Positions 1 through 12,100 of a stretch of DNA of 64,000 nt are shown piece after piece. How positions within the stretch are numbered: position 1 is the first letter of the stretch; the number at the start of each line of letters is the position of its first letter. The DNA is from Pyxicephalus adspersus (taxonomy: Eukaryota > Chordata > Amphibia > Anura > Pyxicephalidae). The position numbers were made by a program, and so were the translations under genes. The notes beneath the pieces were generated by a model. It did not search any database, was not told where the DNA came from, and saw only the letters and a list, made by a program, of their open reading frames with translations. The stretch is from assembly GCF_032062135.1 (NCBI RefSeq), contig NC_092861.1, positions 138,354,601 to 138,418,600 on the forward strand. Direction: 5' to 3'.

Positions 1-123
1 AGTCACTGGAGCACTGAAGTGGTCTCTGAAGATGAAATGAAGCTAGCTCGTTTCTTTCTCCAATATAACTTGAACTGCCAGTCTCCATCTGTGAGGCAGC
101 AGATGTGTTACCTAATCAAGAAG
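1..123 (+). CDS. THADA: THADA exon A (5' end at or beyond window edge)
   Basis: The frame from base 1 reads into VSEDEMKLARFFLQYN and QSPSVRQQMCYLIKK, a helical-repeat segment of THADA. The donor is AAG|gtgaaa at 124, phase 0. Translation past 123 loses all similarity, which fixes the exon end. The left boundary is uncertain: bases 1-2 are AG and could be a splice acceptor, or the exon may extend to the left of the window. This gives residues 1-41 of the visible product. Confidence 0.85.
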
Positions 124-3100
124 GTGAAAATTACCATTGTCATAGAGCCTGTGTTTACCATCATTCAGACTGTGCAATTCAATGCCTGTGCTAAGAATAA
201 ATAAGCCGTTGTCCATTGATAACATCATTCTGAAAATGCTAGTTGTCTCTCATTCTGATTCTGTAGTTTTACGGTATTCTCCACGGAAATTTTTGTAAGC
301 TTGGTGGGATGAAATTGTATGCGATAATTTACTTTTGCTTTTTACTTTTTTCTTTTGTGTCTCATAGGAGGGAAAATCCCCTTCTAGACAGTTGCCAATA
401 CAATAGGTACCCATGCACTTTGTATTGAAAGATTATTTTGGAGTGTGTCTAAATTTAAGGGGTACACCAGACACACAAACAGTTGCATGAGAACTCTTTG
501 TCTTGTAGGCTTCCAGTGATGTTTGCTTTACAGTGGAGCTAAATGGTGGAAGGTGTTCTCCCCAGACCCTTTTAGCTGGGTGCACCACCTGGCACTTTTC
601 AGTAATCACCCCGCTGTTTTTAGATGATTGCTGGAAAATTTGGACACAATAGAGCAGCCACCACCCGGCTAAAATTTCTTCCCATCCAACTTAAAAAAAT
701 TCTGGGGTGAACACTGGAGAATGTCTATTTTCTTGCCATACATAAGGCTTATCTGTAATTATAACATCGTTAAGATTGGAAAAAAAATGGATTTATTTTT
801 ACTTTTACAGAAATTGGAGTTCAGTTCTGCTTGAAAAAAGAGATAAAAAGTATGAAAATGATTATTCTTTTTTGTTTTTGTTCTAGCTCTTCTGCCGTGT
901 GCAAGAAAGTTCACAGGTGTTATATAAACATCAGCAAAGTAAAAATTTCAAAGTTTCCAAACCTACAGAAAATGAAGGAGATCCCTGCACAGCACTGAGG
1001 CACTATGCAGTAAGTAATATTCCTACCTTCCCAGTAAGCTAAAATGGAACAGGTACTAATGCATAAAGAAAAAATATTTGTGCTCCTTGTATTACCTAGA
1101 ATCCTATTGCTAGCTAAAGGCAACCCAGGTACTGCTTTTCTTATGTGTAATGTAGTCTTTGTATAACCTCATTTTTTTTTTTTTGGCAACAGCCACAGTC
1201 AAGTTTATCAGAAAGAGAACAGTTGTTTTTAATCCCAACTATTCTAGCTATATCTATTCTATTTTGTTCTGTTTATTAATATGTTATGTTCAGACTATAT
1301 GGTATTTAAATGGTTGCATTTGCATGTTAGCTAAAAAAATTGTGATAGTTCATCTCAAGATTTTTAGCTTTGGTCTTCATAATATTGTGAAATTGCTTTT
1401 TCCAAATTTACAAATGTACACATTCTGCTTTTGTTCATTTTAAATCATTGTAACATAATATTGTGTGTGCTGCCAGAATAGGCTGCTAGATGGCGCTATA
1501 CTTGTATATTAAAATGTGGCAACAATGGAAAAAATACTTTGCTTGGGTTCTTTGTATTGTGTATACCACAGATCATAATATTGTCTGATGCCCAGCAATG
1601 TTTGGGTTGCGGTTGGTAACCCCAAGAGTTGGTGTCCTATCTTATATTTTATTATGAAGAATTGGATTTGGGTTGTACACAAAGCACCAGCTGGCTGGAA
1701 TTGTAATCAGGTTCTGGCATGGTGTGTTTGTCTATGAGAACTTGTCAGCGGTCTGCATATCTGTATCTGTGTGTTCTTTCCCACACTACACTGTACTTAC
1801 AGAGTTGTGTTTCTTGTTTTCCAGGAATTCATGTCATCTATAACAAGTTATCTTTTTGAGTCACTTTTTCCTGGTTCATCACACCCCACAAGGTTTTCAG
1901 CTTTGACAATTTTAGGATCCATTGCAGAGATATTCCCTCTTGTTCAAGGTGAGAAGTCATGTCAGTATTTCTTTTGTAATAAAATATGGGAACAGCCATT
2001 GCTGACTACTTTTTTTAAAGGTAAAGGCTATAAAGCTGCCATCTTGAATCCTGACTTTACTGCTTGGTGAGTAGCTTTCAATGTCTGCCTGCTTGTTCTA
2101 TGGCAATGACTTACCAGGTAGTGATATAAGGATCAGTATGGCAGCCCCAGAGCTAGCAGTGTTTAAAAAGAAGTAAGCAGAGGAAGCTCCTTATTTTGCA
2201 AGATGTCCTCCAACCAGTGATCTGCGAGAAACTTTTTGGTTGTCCGTGGCTCTGGCTGGTGGGCCCCAGAGCAAGATCAGGAGAAGGACCTCGCTGGGGG
2301 GCACACCGCACCAGCCAGGGGCCACGGTCAATGATCCCGTACGGATCGCAGGCCCAGGGAGGTGGATGTGTTGTGTCTCTGGACACAGGCTCAGATCAGC
2401 CATTGGAGAGTGGGCAGGTTCTGGAATCATGACGTCAGTATGCGGGAATCTTCTTTCCCTATCAGTGACATGCTTGGTCCGGAGCTGGTAAATTTAGTGG
2501 TCTGTGGGTCCGAAAAGGTTGGCGACCACTGCCCTAGAATATTTCCCAACAATTTTTTTTACCTTGTTTCTGAACATATTTCAATACTTCTTGTATCATA
2601 TTTTCCAGGCTTCTAAAATTCTTGCAGGGATGGCTTCTTGAAGTTCAGTTCATATTGACTCCAGAACAACCTCTCTCAGGAGTCCTTTTGCTACACAGTG
2701 TTGGGTCAGTTCAGCAGCACTTGGGAATTAAGGAGTTCTATAATTCAGCAGGCAGGGACGACAATGCTGGCTGGGATCTCACTCTATCCCAAACAGAAAG
2801 GTGTGGGGCATATAAGATTTCTGACAATCAACAAGTATTTTTCTATACTTATAGTATTTATGAAAGGACTAAAACATAGGGAAATGAGCATGTTTTACAA
2901 AGATGTAGTAGTTCTTTTTCACTTTTACTTTAATAGAGATACTCCACCAGGTTGAAGCTGATGTTATTGTAGAGCAGGGCAATAAAATCCTACATTTTGT
3001 AATTACATTTAACATAATAAATTAATAAATTAATAAAGTTTTTCTTATGCTGTACAGGCTCCTAAAGAAGTTTGTTTTCCCTACGGGGCATCTATAGTAC

Positions 3101-6100
3101 GAGTTCTCTTTGTGGAGAGAATTATTTACGACTCATTCACACAATCTCTATTGCATTGTCATATTTTAGCTATCAGCACACAAGAACATAAATATAGGGT
3201 ATGCAACACTTTTTCTGATGCAGTACACCACAAAGCATGGTATTGGATTACTGTGCGCTGGGGTGGCCTCCATTGCATGTGCTTCGGAGCAGCTTTGCTT
3301 TAATGCTTTGGGATACCATACATGGCCCTGCAGCATACTCGACCACATAAGGTGTGTTACAGTATGTGTGTGTTACTGTCACCTTTCAAAGAAGTTTTTG
3401 TTAGTGTCAGCCCTGTCTGTCATTACAGTCAGGACGGTTATTATTATTAATAATAAACAGGATTTAAATAGCGCCAGCATATTACGCAGCCCTGTATATT
3501 AAATAGGGGTTGCAAATAACAGACAAATACAGACAGTGACTCAGGAGGAGAGGACCCTGCCCCGAAGAGCTTACAATCTAGGAGGTGGGGGAAGTAAGAC
3601 ACAATAGGAGGTGAGATATGTAGTGGTTACTGTCTTCCAGAACTACATATTCCTGCTAATGAGTTAAATCGGCTGCCTAAACTCCTCAGACTTGTGTCTT
3701 TCTGACAAATATACTTTAATTTTACCTGTTGCTTTTTAGGTATAGCCACTTGTATGTTTGTACCCTGGCTCATTTGGTTTTGGGGCACAGAATATTGGGA
3801 TCTCCTCTGTAACAAATCGAACAGCAATGACCTAAAGTGCGGAAACAAAAACATCTGCATTTAATATATTTCTTTTAAATATATCTGGAAGCCAGGACTA
3901 CATCTGCACTTGGTAATTCACATGTGCAGGTCCCCGCTTTTCTTTATTGGGAGCAGTAAAGCTTAACGAGCTTTGTTTTGTGAAGCAGAAACTTATTAGT
4001 GAGATTTCTTTCCTACTAATGATGTCTTTTCACAGGCTCTTGTCAGAGCGTATTTCAGTTCGCTCAGTCGGTCAGCGGTAACAATGTACACGCTCTCCTA
4101 GAGTGCTTCAGTAACACCTTTGAGGAAGTGAAACTCCTTGCCTTTGAACTTCTAAGAAAGCTGCCCCCATCTGCTCTGGGCCTCCAGGTAATTATGACCA
4201 GAATGCTTCATGCTGGCAATAATCGGTAAGAGATTCTGCTGTTTGTATGGAGAACTGGCTTCAGGGGGATGGAAAACTGTTTGACCTTTTAACAGGGATG
4301 AAGATTAACATCTACGATTAAGAAAAAGGAAAATTTGCATTAAGTTATAAAAAAGCAATGTTTGTATTAAAAAAATGCTAGCATTTCAAAAATGTTATGA
4401 AATTAAAGCAGGACTTTAGCCACAAATAACAAGGTAAAATAATTATCTTATTAAAAGATTAAAAAATCAGCTTTTCATTTAATAATCAGCTTTAAAAATA
4501 GGTTTCTCTTGCAATACTTTTTTGCCATCAGATGTCTATAGTCTCAAGGCCAGAATCATTTAAACCTGTGGACTTGGATGGTGAAAGGAGAAGCAGCACA
4601 TTTTTTGCTACACAGTATTTTTATAGCGCCGGTATATTGCGCAGCGCTGTGCAAAGTCCATAGTCATGTCACGGACTGTCCCTCAAAGGGACTCACAATC
4701 TAATGTCCCCACCTTAGTCATATGTCTTTACCACAGTCTAAGGAAGCCAATCAACCTAACTGCACGTTTCTGGAAAGTTAGAGGAAACCTGAGTACCAGG
4801 AGGAAACACACGCAGACACGAGGAGAACCTGCAAACTCCATGCAGATAGTGTCCTAGCTGAAATTCAAACCTGGGACCCAGCGCTGCAAAGGCCAGAGTG
4901 CTAACCACTGAGCCACGTACTGCCCAGTAAAGTTAATATTATTATTATTATTTATAAACAGGATTATTACAGCATATTACGCAGCCCTGTATATTAAATA
5001 GGGGTTGCAAATAACAGACGAATACAGACAGTGACTCAGGAGGAGAAGACACTGCCCCGAAGAGCTTACAATCTAGGAGGTGGGGGAAGTAATATTATAC
5101 TTTTTTATGTCACTCTTTCTCCTGCTATCAGCACATGAACACACTGGCTTCCTTTACTGCTTTTCCCCCTCATACCCCAGTCCAGCTGTGCAGGGACCTA
5201 GTAGTAGTGGGTGACAGCCATAGTGCCCATATTTGCAATGCCCCAGGCATCTCCCCACTAGCAAAAGCAGTTCCTTCTTTACAGTAGCCTGTAAAGTTGT
5301 TTGGCTTTGCTTTGCAGCAAAGGTTTCTTTTACTATTGTAAAAGGAATAATCTCTAATAAGTAGCAGGGATTTTCAACTATAAATTGATGTTCATTATTG
5401 CTTTGCTGTTTATCCCTACTTTCCCAGTGTTCAGTGAAAATAGGCCTGTGTTTTAATGTTACTGGAAGTTTATAGTCTTTATATTTACCACATTAAGATA
5501 TAATAATGACGCTCCGCAATGTAAGATTTACACGGCCAGGGCAAATTAAAGGATTTCTCAATATTCCTTGTAGATAGCCCAACACAACAAATGATCTGTT
5601 AGTGTCATGGTAATAAAAAACAAAGTAACACAGAACTTACTGGTGTGTGGAATACAGATCAAACTAAATTCCTAATATGCAATGGAAAGTTAAATCCTAA
5701 ATCCTGTATTGGCTTCAGTAGAAACCGGGTTCAGCCATGATTTCTGGAGGATCGTGTAAGCCAAATACTGACTAAAAACCACTTCATCATTGGATGACAG
5801 AACCGCTGGCCTGCCCATTTTCTCATTTTATCAGCTGTCTGTTTTGTTTTTCCCAGCACACTGACTCACAAATTCCCCATAATGGTTACCGCTGGAGCGT
5901 GACCCCATCGTTCCTGGAATTTTATTATAGCTAAAGTGGTTAAAACCTTCACATTTTACCTAAAATTGCGGTGTGAAGTACTTCTGAAAATGAACCAGCC
6001 ACGCCACTTGTCATCCAAATAAAATCATTTTCCTGTTGGCTTTTCAGCTAAATATCTCTAAAAATAAAAGCATTAACTGCTGGCTGCTTGTATCGTTTGA

Positions 6101-9100
6101 CCTCGGTATTAACACTTCTTAACTTCCTTTGCACAAAAGTATCAGATCTAGCCATGACTAAATCTTTGGGTTTTGTGGTTAACGTTTTATTGTGTGATAT
6201 CAGTAAAACAGTGCATGAGTAAGCACCTAAGGGAGAGCCCCACAATGAACCAAATGGTATGATTTTGTAAGAATTAAAAGAGAAAAAAATCCTATTTTTA
6301 GGAAATATATAACAAAAATATTATAGGGGTCAGTTTAGATATGCAGAAGAATTTTAAGAAAACAAAAAATATTTGACAAGGCTGGAAAGGATACACTTTC
6401 ATCAGTGAAGTTGGGTGATCCAGCAAACCTGCAATGGATCTGGTCCAGGATTCAAAACATTTGCAAGCAAATTACTTTGAAAAAATAATTTACAGGTGTG
6501 CTGGATCACCCAGCTTAACTGATGAAAGTGTATCCTCTCCAGCCTTGGAGAGCTTTAATAAATCCAGTCGATTTGTGTTTTTTTAATACAGTGTTGAGAA
6601 CATCCAGGGTTCGGGGGAACCCTACTGTGCCTACAAAGGTTGCTAGGGGTTCCTTGAGCAATGAGTAATTTGTGACTCAGCTCTGTGAGCTGTGGATATA
6701 GGAATTATTGGCAGAGGTTTATTTCAAGGGTTCCCCAATGTTAAAAAGGTCAAGAAAGTAGGCTCCAACAGATATGTAAATGTAGAAGAGTCAAAGAAAC
6801 ACAAACATTTTTTGGAGCTGCATGTGGTCCCTTATGTTTGCAGCATGTCCTAGGTGTCTGTGCTGGGGAGCTCTGAAGTGACCCCCTAAGTATTTTAGTA
6901 CAGCCTTTTCTTTTTGCATTGTGAAAAGAGCCATTATTGCATCTGTAATAGGAGCCATGTTTACAAAATTTTAAAAGAAGCTAGATTTTTACTTTCATGT
7001 AATCCCAGCTTCATCTCATTTACTAAGCTAGGTAAACATTTATCAACCTTTTAGAAAATTAAATCTTGTGTTTTGTTAAACATTGTACAACACTGTTCAG
7101 TATGATGAAGTCCTATCAATTAAAGCCCATGTAAAAAATGCTTGAATCTTAAAGTATATCTAAACAAAAAAAAACAACGTCTGAATATGTTGTAGCCTAC
7201 AAGTCCTTAGATGTGTTTTTTATTTTCAAGGCAAGCAACAATTTCTGCAAATACACAAAAAAGCCCAGTCCTTTAATAACCCTATGTCTTTGTAACTTTC
7301 TGATTGAACTGAAATCGTTACCAATGTTTATTAGTTTTCTTGCCTATGTTTTATGAGCTGTTACAGCACAGTGTCCCTTTATGCTATGGATAGGAGGGGA
7401 GAAGGTGTGGAGGTGGTGGTGTGTCTGTAGTCAAAATCAGGAAAGCATTCTAGGGTGACAACAATTCTGCTCCATACAAATACCACACAGTGAGCTTTCA
7501 CCTTAGACAGAATATACATTAAGGGCAAGATCACCCGATAAAGATAAAAAAGAAGGAAAAAAAATAAACATTTTTATTTTTTTGGAATTTAGATATACTT
7601 TAACTAAGCTAGAAAAAACAAAGTACAAAGTACAAAGTGAATATTTCACTGAGCTTGGCGAATAAGATAAAGCTGCATTCACCATAAACTAGAAAAAATC
7701 TTTTTTTAAATACTGTACTTTAATATTTACACTAAACACAGAATTATGTTTTTTTTTGCTGGCTTTCACCGTTGCAAAGTGAGCATTCATTTTTTATTAC
7801 CACATTAGTAAAAACCTTAGTACAGGTTGACATTCAAACATTAGGCCATCGATAATCTGGTTCCTTCAGATTTCCAGCATCGATTTCGGAGTGCATTTTC
7901 AAATATGCACTGTTTTCTGGAGGCGGTGTTTATGTTTTAATGGTGCTGTACTCCAGAATCTGCTCCTGGGTCTTGCTTGTATGTACTTTCCTGCTCATTT
8001 ATTTGCTGCTGTATAGCCCCCTTATGGATTCAGCATCCATTTAAAGGACTGTACAGGTAGTCATTTTCTGTTAAATATATACAGCATATTTACCCATACA
8101 AAATCCGGAATTTTCGAAAATCTGCCACTCCTCAGGTCTGGTGGATGCTGGATTTTTGAATGTCAACCTGTATCCATAACTGGCCTGTGAGACCCAGCCT
8201 TGCAGCATATATGCAACAGAGTATACCCGCTAGCATTCTGTCTGCTATCTCTTACATGATCTGACAACAATCCACAGACTTTTCATACCTCCAACTCATA
8301 GAAGCAAACCACAAACAAATATCTCTTTATTTTTTCATTCATTCATTTAGCTGGTTGCCCTGAGGTCTCTACACCTGCATACACTAATTACATCCAGTAA
8401 ACTAGCTAGCCGTGTAATTGGCCTGTGATGTGGTATCCTTGTAACAAGCTAATAATGTGCACCACAGTTAGTAATAATCAGTGCACAAATGACAGTTTGC
8501 TGATACAGCTATTTTCTCATGGGTTGTGGTTGGCTCTGAGGAAAAATCATTTGCCACAGATAGAAAGCTCTGTCATTTTTAATTCCACAGAAATAAGATT
8601 GCTGGCACTGCTTGCCACGTTTGCTGCACCTCCTCTTTTCATCTCCTATAACCTAAACAGGAATGCTTGTACAACCTGGACATTCCTGTTTAATGTACTG
8701 GGAAATTGGCTGATCTTGCTAGCAGTCCTGGCTGTTCCTCATTTCTGTGGGCAGCTTGTTACAGAGAGATGCTGTTTTAGTAAGGATGGTCCTAGACATA
8801 AGTCAGACACAAGGGGTTTTGTGAAGATTGTAGAATAATTGTGCATAGCCATAGTGTGCATAGGTATCTCTGAGACTAAGCATTCTTTGACATTTGCCTG
8901 CACAGGTCAAGCATACTGCAAAGAATTGTTTTCCTTTATCAAGCTGCTATTCAACGGATTAGACAATGATTATTTTATTAAAATGATGCACAATGAGTGT
9001 TTGTGTTCATTGTATTCTGCAATGCTTTACAGAGATACCTATTTTAATTCACACAAGTCCCTAGCACACTGGTTTATACCACAGTCATAAGAAAAACCAC

Positions 9101-12100
9101 AATATTCCTGGTCTGCATAGAACTTAGTTGTAATATTAAACAGGATTTATATAGCGTCAACTTATTACTGTACTGTACTGTACTTAGCACCGTACATTAA
9201 ATAGGGGGTTGCAAATGACAGATACAGACAGTGACGCAGGAGGAGGAGAGGGCCCTGCCCCGAATAGCTTGCAATCTAGAAGGTGGGGGAAGTAACACAC
9301 AATAAGAGGAGAGATGCCAATCTCATTACTGACTAAAAGTGTCAGAAAGCCCTCTGCTCCTTAACAGAGCTTTCTATGCCCCTCTCTATTAATCTATTAG
9401 CTGCCTAACCTGCTATTAAAAACTCATTGATCACAAAGTCATTCCCTATAGAAAAATGGTAAATGCAGTGAAAAGTACATCTGTTTCTTCTCCAAGAGCA
9501 AAAGGATATATTTTTTTGTACCGTTGTGGTTTCCAACTCGTATGGGCATGTTGAGGACATTTATGCTATGTGTGCTATGTTTGTATTCTGAGCTGTGTAC
9601 AAAATAAAAATATCAACACAGTGTTCTCCCCAGCCCCTTTTAGCCGGGCGCACCACCCAGCACTTTTCAGTAACCACCTGGCTGTTTTTGGGTGATTACT
9701 GATGATATGGGTCACAATACAGGGGCTGCCACCCGCCTACAATTTCTTCCCAACTTAAATAAATGTCTGGGTTAAACACTGCAACATATACTACCCCTAG
9801 TCGGGATTATTGCAAGCACCTCTGTACACCTCTGCTGATTGTTTTGTGTCTGTGTTATGCATATGTGGATTGCAAGTTGCACTGGGATATGAACTAAAGT
9901 AAATGTCTTGTTTCTGCACTACACTGAACACAGAACATTAGATTATAATACATTGCAGATAATGAAATGACTCTTCTATTACTCATGTTTTAGGACCCGG
10001 AGAAATTACTTGAGTTGTTCCAGGCAGCGATGAATCTGAGCACCAGTACCAAACACTTTGACTGTGTCACTGCCTCCTATTTGCTGAAGTTTTTAGTGTA
10101 CCAGGAGAGTTTGGAGGATGCTCTGCGTGCACAGAATGCACCAAACTGTCAAACATTCCATATTGATAGCACCAGTTTCTTGGAGAGGAACACCTTCATT
10201 GGTTAGTAGTGAAACTTTTTTTTTTCCTGTTTGGTGAACAAATGTTTTGCACAATAAAATTCTGGTTTTGTTTTCATCTTTTTCACCCCTTTTTATTTTT
10301 TGCTTGAAAATTCTGTTATTCTTTACCGTTGATATTGCAACCCATGGCATCACTGATGAACTTTGTCATCTGAATTGTGATTGGTTGTTGCAATGGGTTA
10401 CATTTTGGTTCACATTTTGTACTTCATCTTTAAATTTCACTTTTATTGAGTTATAATTGATTCTGTTTTTCATTAAAAAAATTTCAGCATTAAAAGAATT
10501 CATATATAATGATATAAAATGAAAATAAAGTTCCACTTTTAGGAATACATGATCAGGCAAGTAATTATTGCAGAAAGGGACAGGTGATGTCACTTCTGCA
10601 ATAATCCCTCCTACATGTCTGATCCATCATTTTTGGTATCTGTCAAAAAGCGGAGCTTCACATGTGAAGCGTTGGCTTTAAATGCCAGGGTAACTGGCAA
10701 TCCTGGCTTTCACTACACGTGCTGGGAATTAATAAAATCCTGCATGCCTGTGCGGAGTTACATACTCCAAGCCTGAACAATCAAGATGGCTGAATATCCA
10801 TTGAAAGAAGGTGTCGGTGCCCTGTGAGGGAACAGGTCAGTAAGGCGGGTTTAGTTTCGCTTAGATAGGCACAATTTTGATTTTATTAAAAAATGTACGT
10901 GTAACTAATTCCATGGTTGAAAAATGTTTGTGTTTTTGGAGCCATAACACAAACTATTTTTACATCATAAAGCACTGGTACTGGAAGAGTTCTAGCATAA
11001 GCAAACCAAAGTGAATGGGCTGTTTGCAGTCTGATTTTACAATGTTAGTTGTCCTCTGATGAATGATATTCATCATAATGGAAAAAAAGTCATTGCTTTA
11101 TACTAGAAAGAATATCTAGTGTCATACAAAATGGGACAAATATAGAATAAAATGTATATTTTTTATTTGCAGTCAAACAACTTTTTACTTACACGAACAC
11201 TTATCAAAATAGAAAAAAAAATAGATTATTATTTTCTTCATTTTTTTATACATAATTTTTACATAATAGTTTTGGTTTCATTTTATTTGAAGTAATAATG
11301 AATTAAATGCTGAATAAATGTAACAGAAATGTAAAATCAGCTGTGGCTCAAGCTGGAATTGTTAAAATTATGTCAATTTTCCTGATTAAACGATTGTCTT
11401 ATTTTGACAATTATTATGCCCCCCTTTTTTTTTCTTTTGATTTTTTTTGTACTTTCTACTTTATTTTCTGTGTAGACGTGAGTGTTGTAGTGAAAGGTGA
11501 AAAATGGTCTTACCCTCTGCTCACAAAGAAAGTGGGAATGTTGTGCATACAAATTCATATAAGGCAATAAAATGGTGAAAGCCAGTGGGAGATTTAAAAT
11601 AATACATGTGAGGGTGTGAAAGTGGTATTTGACTGTGAAAAAATGAAGTGTGCATTGTGTGGATATTATTCGGCACCGGTTACCGAAGGGGGAGCTGTTT
11701 TTCTTGTCTCTCATCACGCTAGTTCGTGTGGCAATCTTTCTGGGAGTTTCAGTTAATTTTTTGGCCCGATTTTGGGCCAGACAAATTTTTGGCCAAATAA
11801 AACAGCGCCGTAAAAGAAACATTTTTGTTTTGTTTTAAGTTATCATTTTAGTGCTGCTATTTCGGCCAGAGTGTATTTTATTTTACTTAATTTTTTTTAT
11901 ACGAGTATAAGTTTTTATGATTCTGTGCACGTGAGAAGTCTCAGGAAGGTACTGCGAGTTAAATAAAAATAATTGAATATACTGAATGCTTATTAAAGTT
12001 AATAAAATGTTATAATCCTGTTTATGATATACATTTTCAGTGATCAGGCTGCTGATGGACAGCCTTAAACAAGAAATCGTACAAGCAGAGAGTTCATTGC

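Larger units (their letters stand above)
1949..4035 (+). other. THADA intron C-D
   Basis: This is a 2.1-kb GT-AG intron. It holds a GC-rich hAT-like element (about 2150-2535) and a minus-strand SINE/LINE tail copy (3439-3622). The remainder appears unique. Confidence 0.85.
4188..9993 (+). other. THADA intron D-E
   Basis: This is a 5.8-kb GT-AG intron. It contains a SINE (4609-4927), two tail copies (4932-5095, 9133-9318), a fold-back MITE (6377-6570), a hAT MITE (6589-6757), a Tigger-like element (7823-8170) and a second CAGTGTTC MITE (9619-9781). I see nothing in 5100-6370 or in 6760-7820 beyond AT-rich sequence. The 137-aa open frame at 8425-8838 matches nothing I know. Confidence 0.85.

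Noticed and set aside
1159..1443. 94-aa open frame between THADA exons B and C as a possible exon
   Set aside because: THADA exons B and C join in phase without it, the sequence is AT-rich and the protein does not match the family.
2153..2616. Cluster of five overlapping open frames on both strands
   Set aside because: A GC-rich hAT-like repeat lowers stop frequency here; none is conserved and none is in frame with THADA.
4860..4927. tRNA-like sequence with box A- and box B-like motifs (also at 36.1, 57.8 and 62.0 kb)
   Set aside because: These are the heads of SINEs. The cloverleaf is not complete and each continues into the SINE core, so they are not tRNA genes.
8425..8838. 137-aa plus-strand open frame with two hydrophobic stretches
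   Set aside because: It has no recognisable homology, no splice context and no support as an exon. It lies in the middle of a THADA intron.
11740..11800. GGCCCGATTTTGGGCC-containing patch as a possible regulatory site
   Set aside because: A short palindrome alone, deep in an intron, is not enough evidence for function.
11373..11822. 149-aa minus-strand open frame
   Set aside because: AT-rich, lysine- and phenylalanine-heavy translation with low-complexity runs; no domain or conserved motif is visible.
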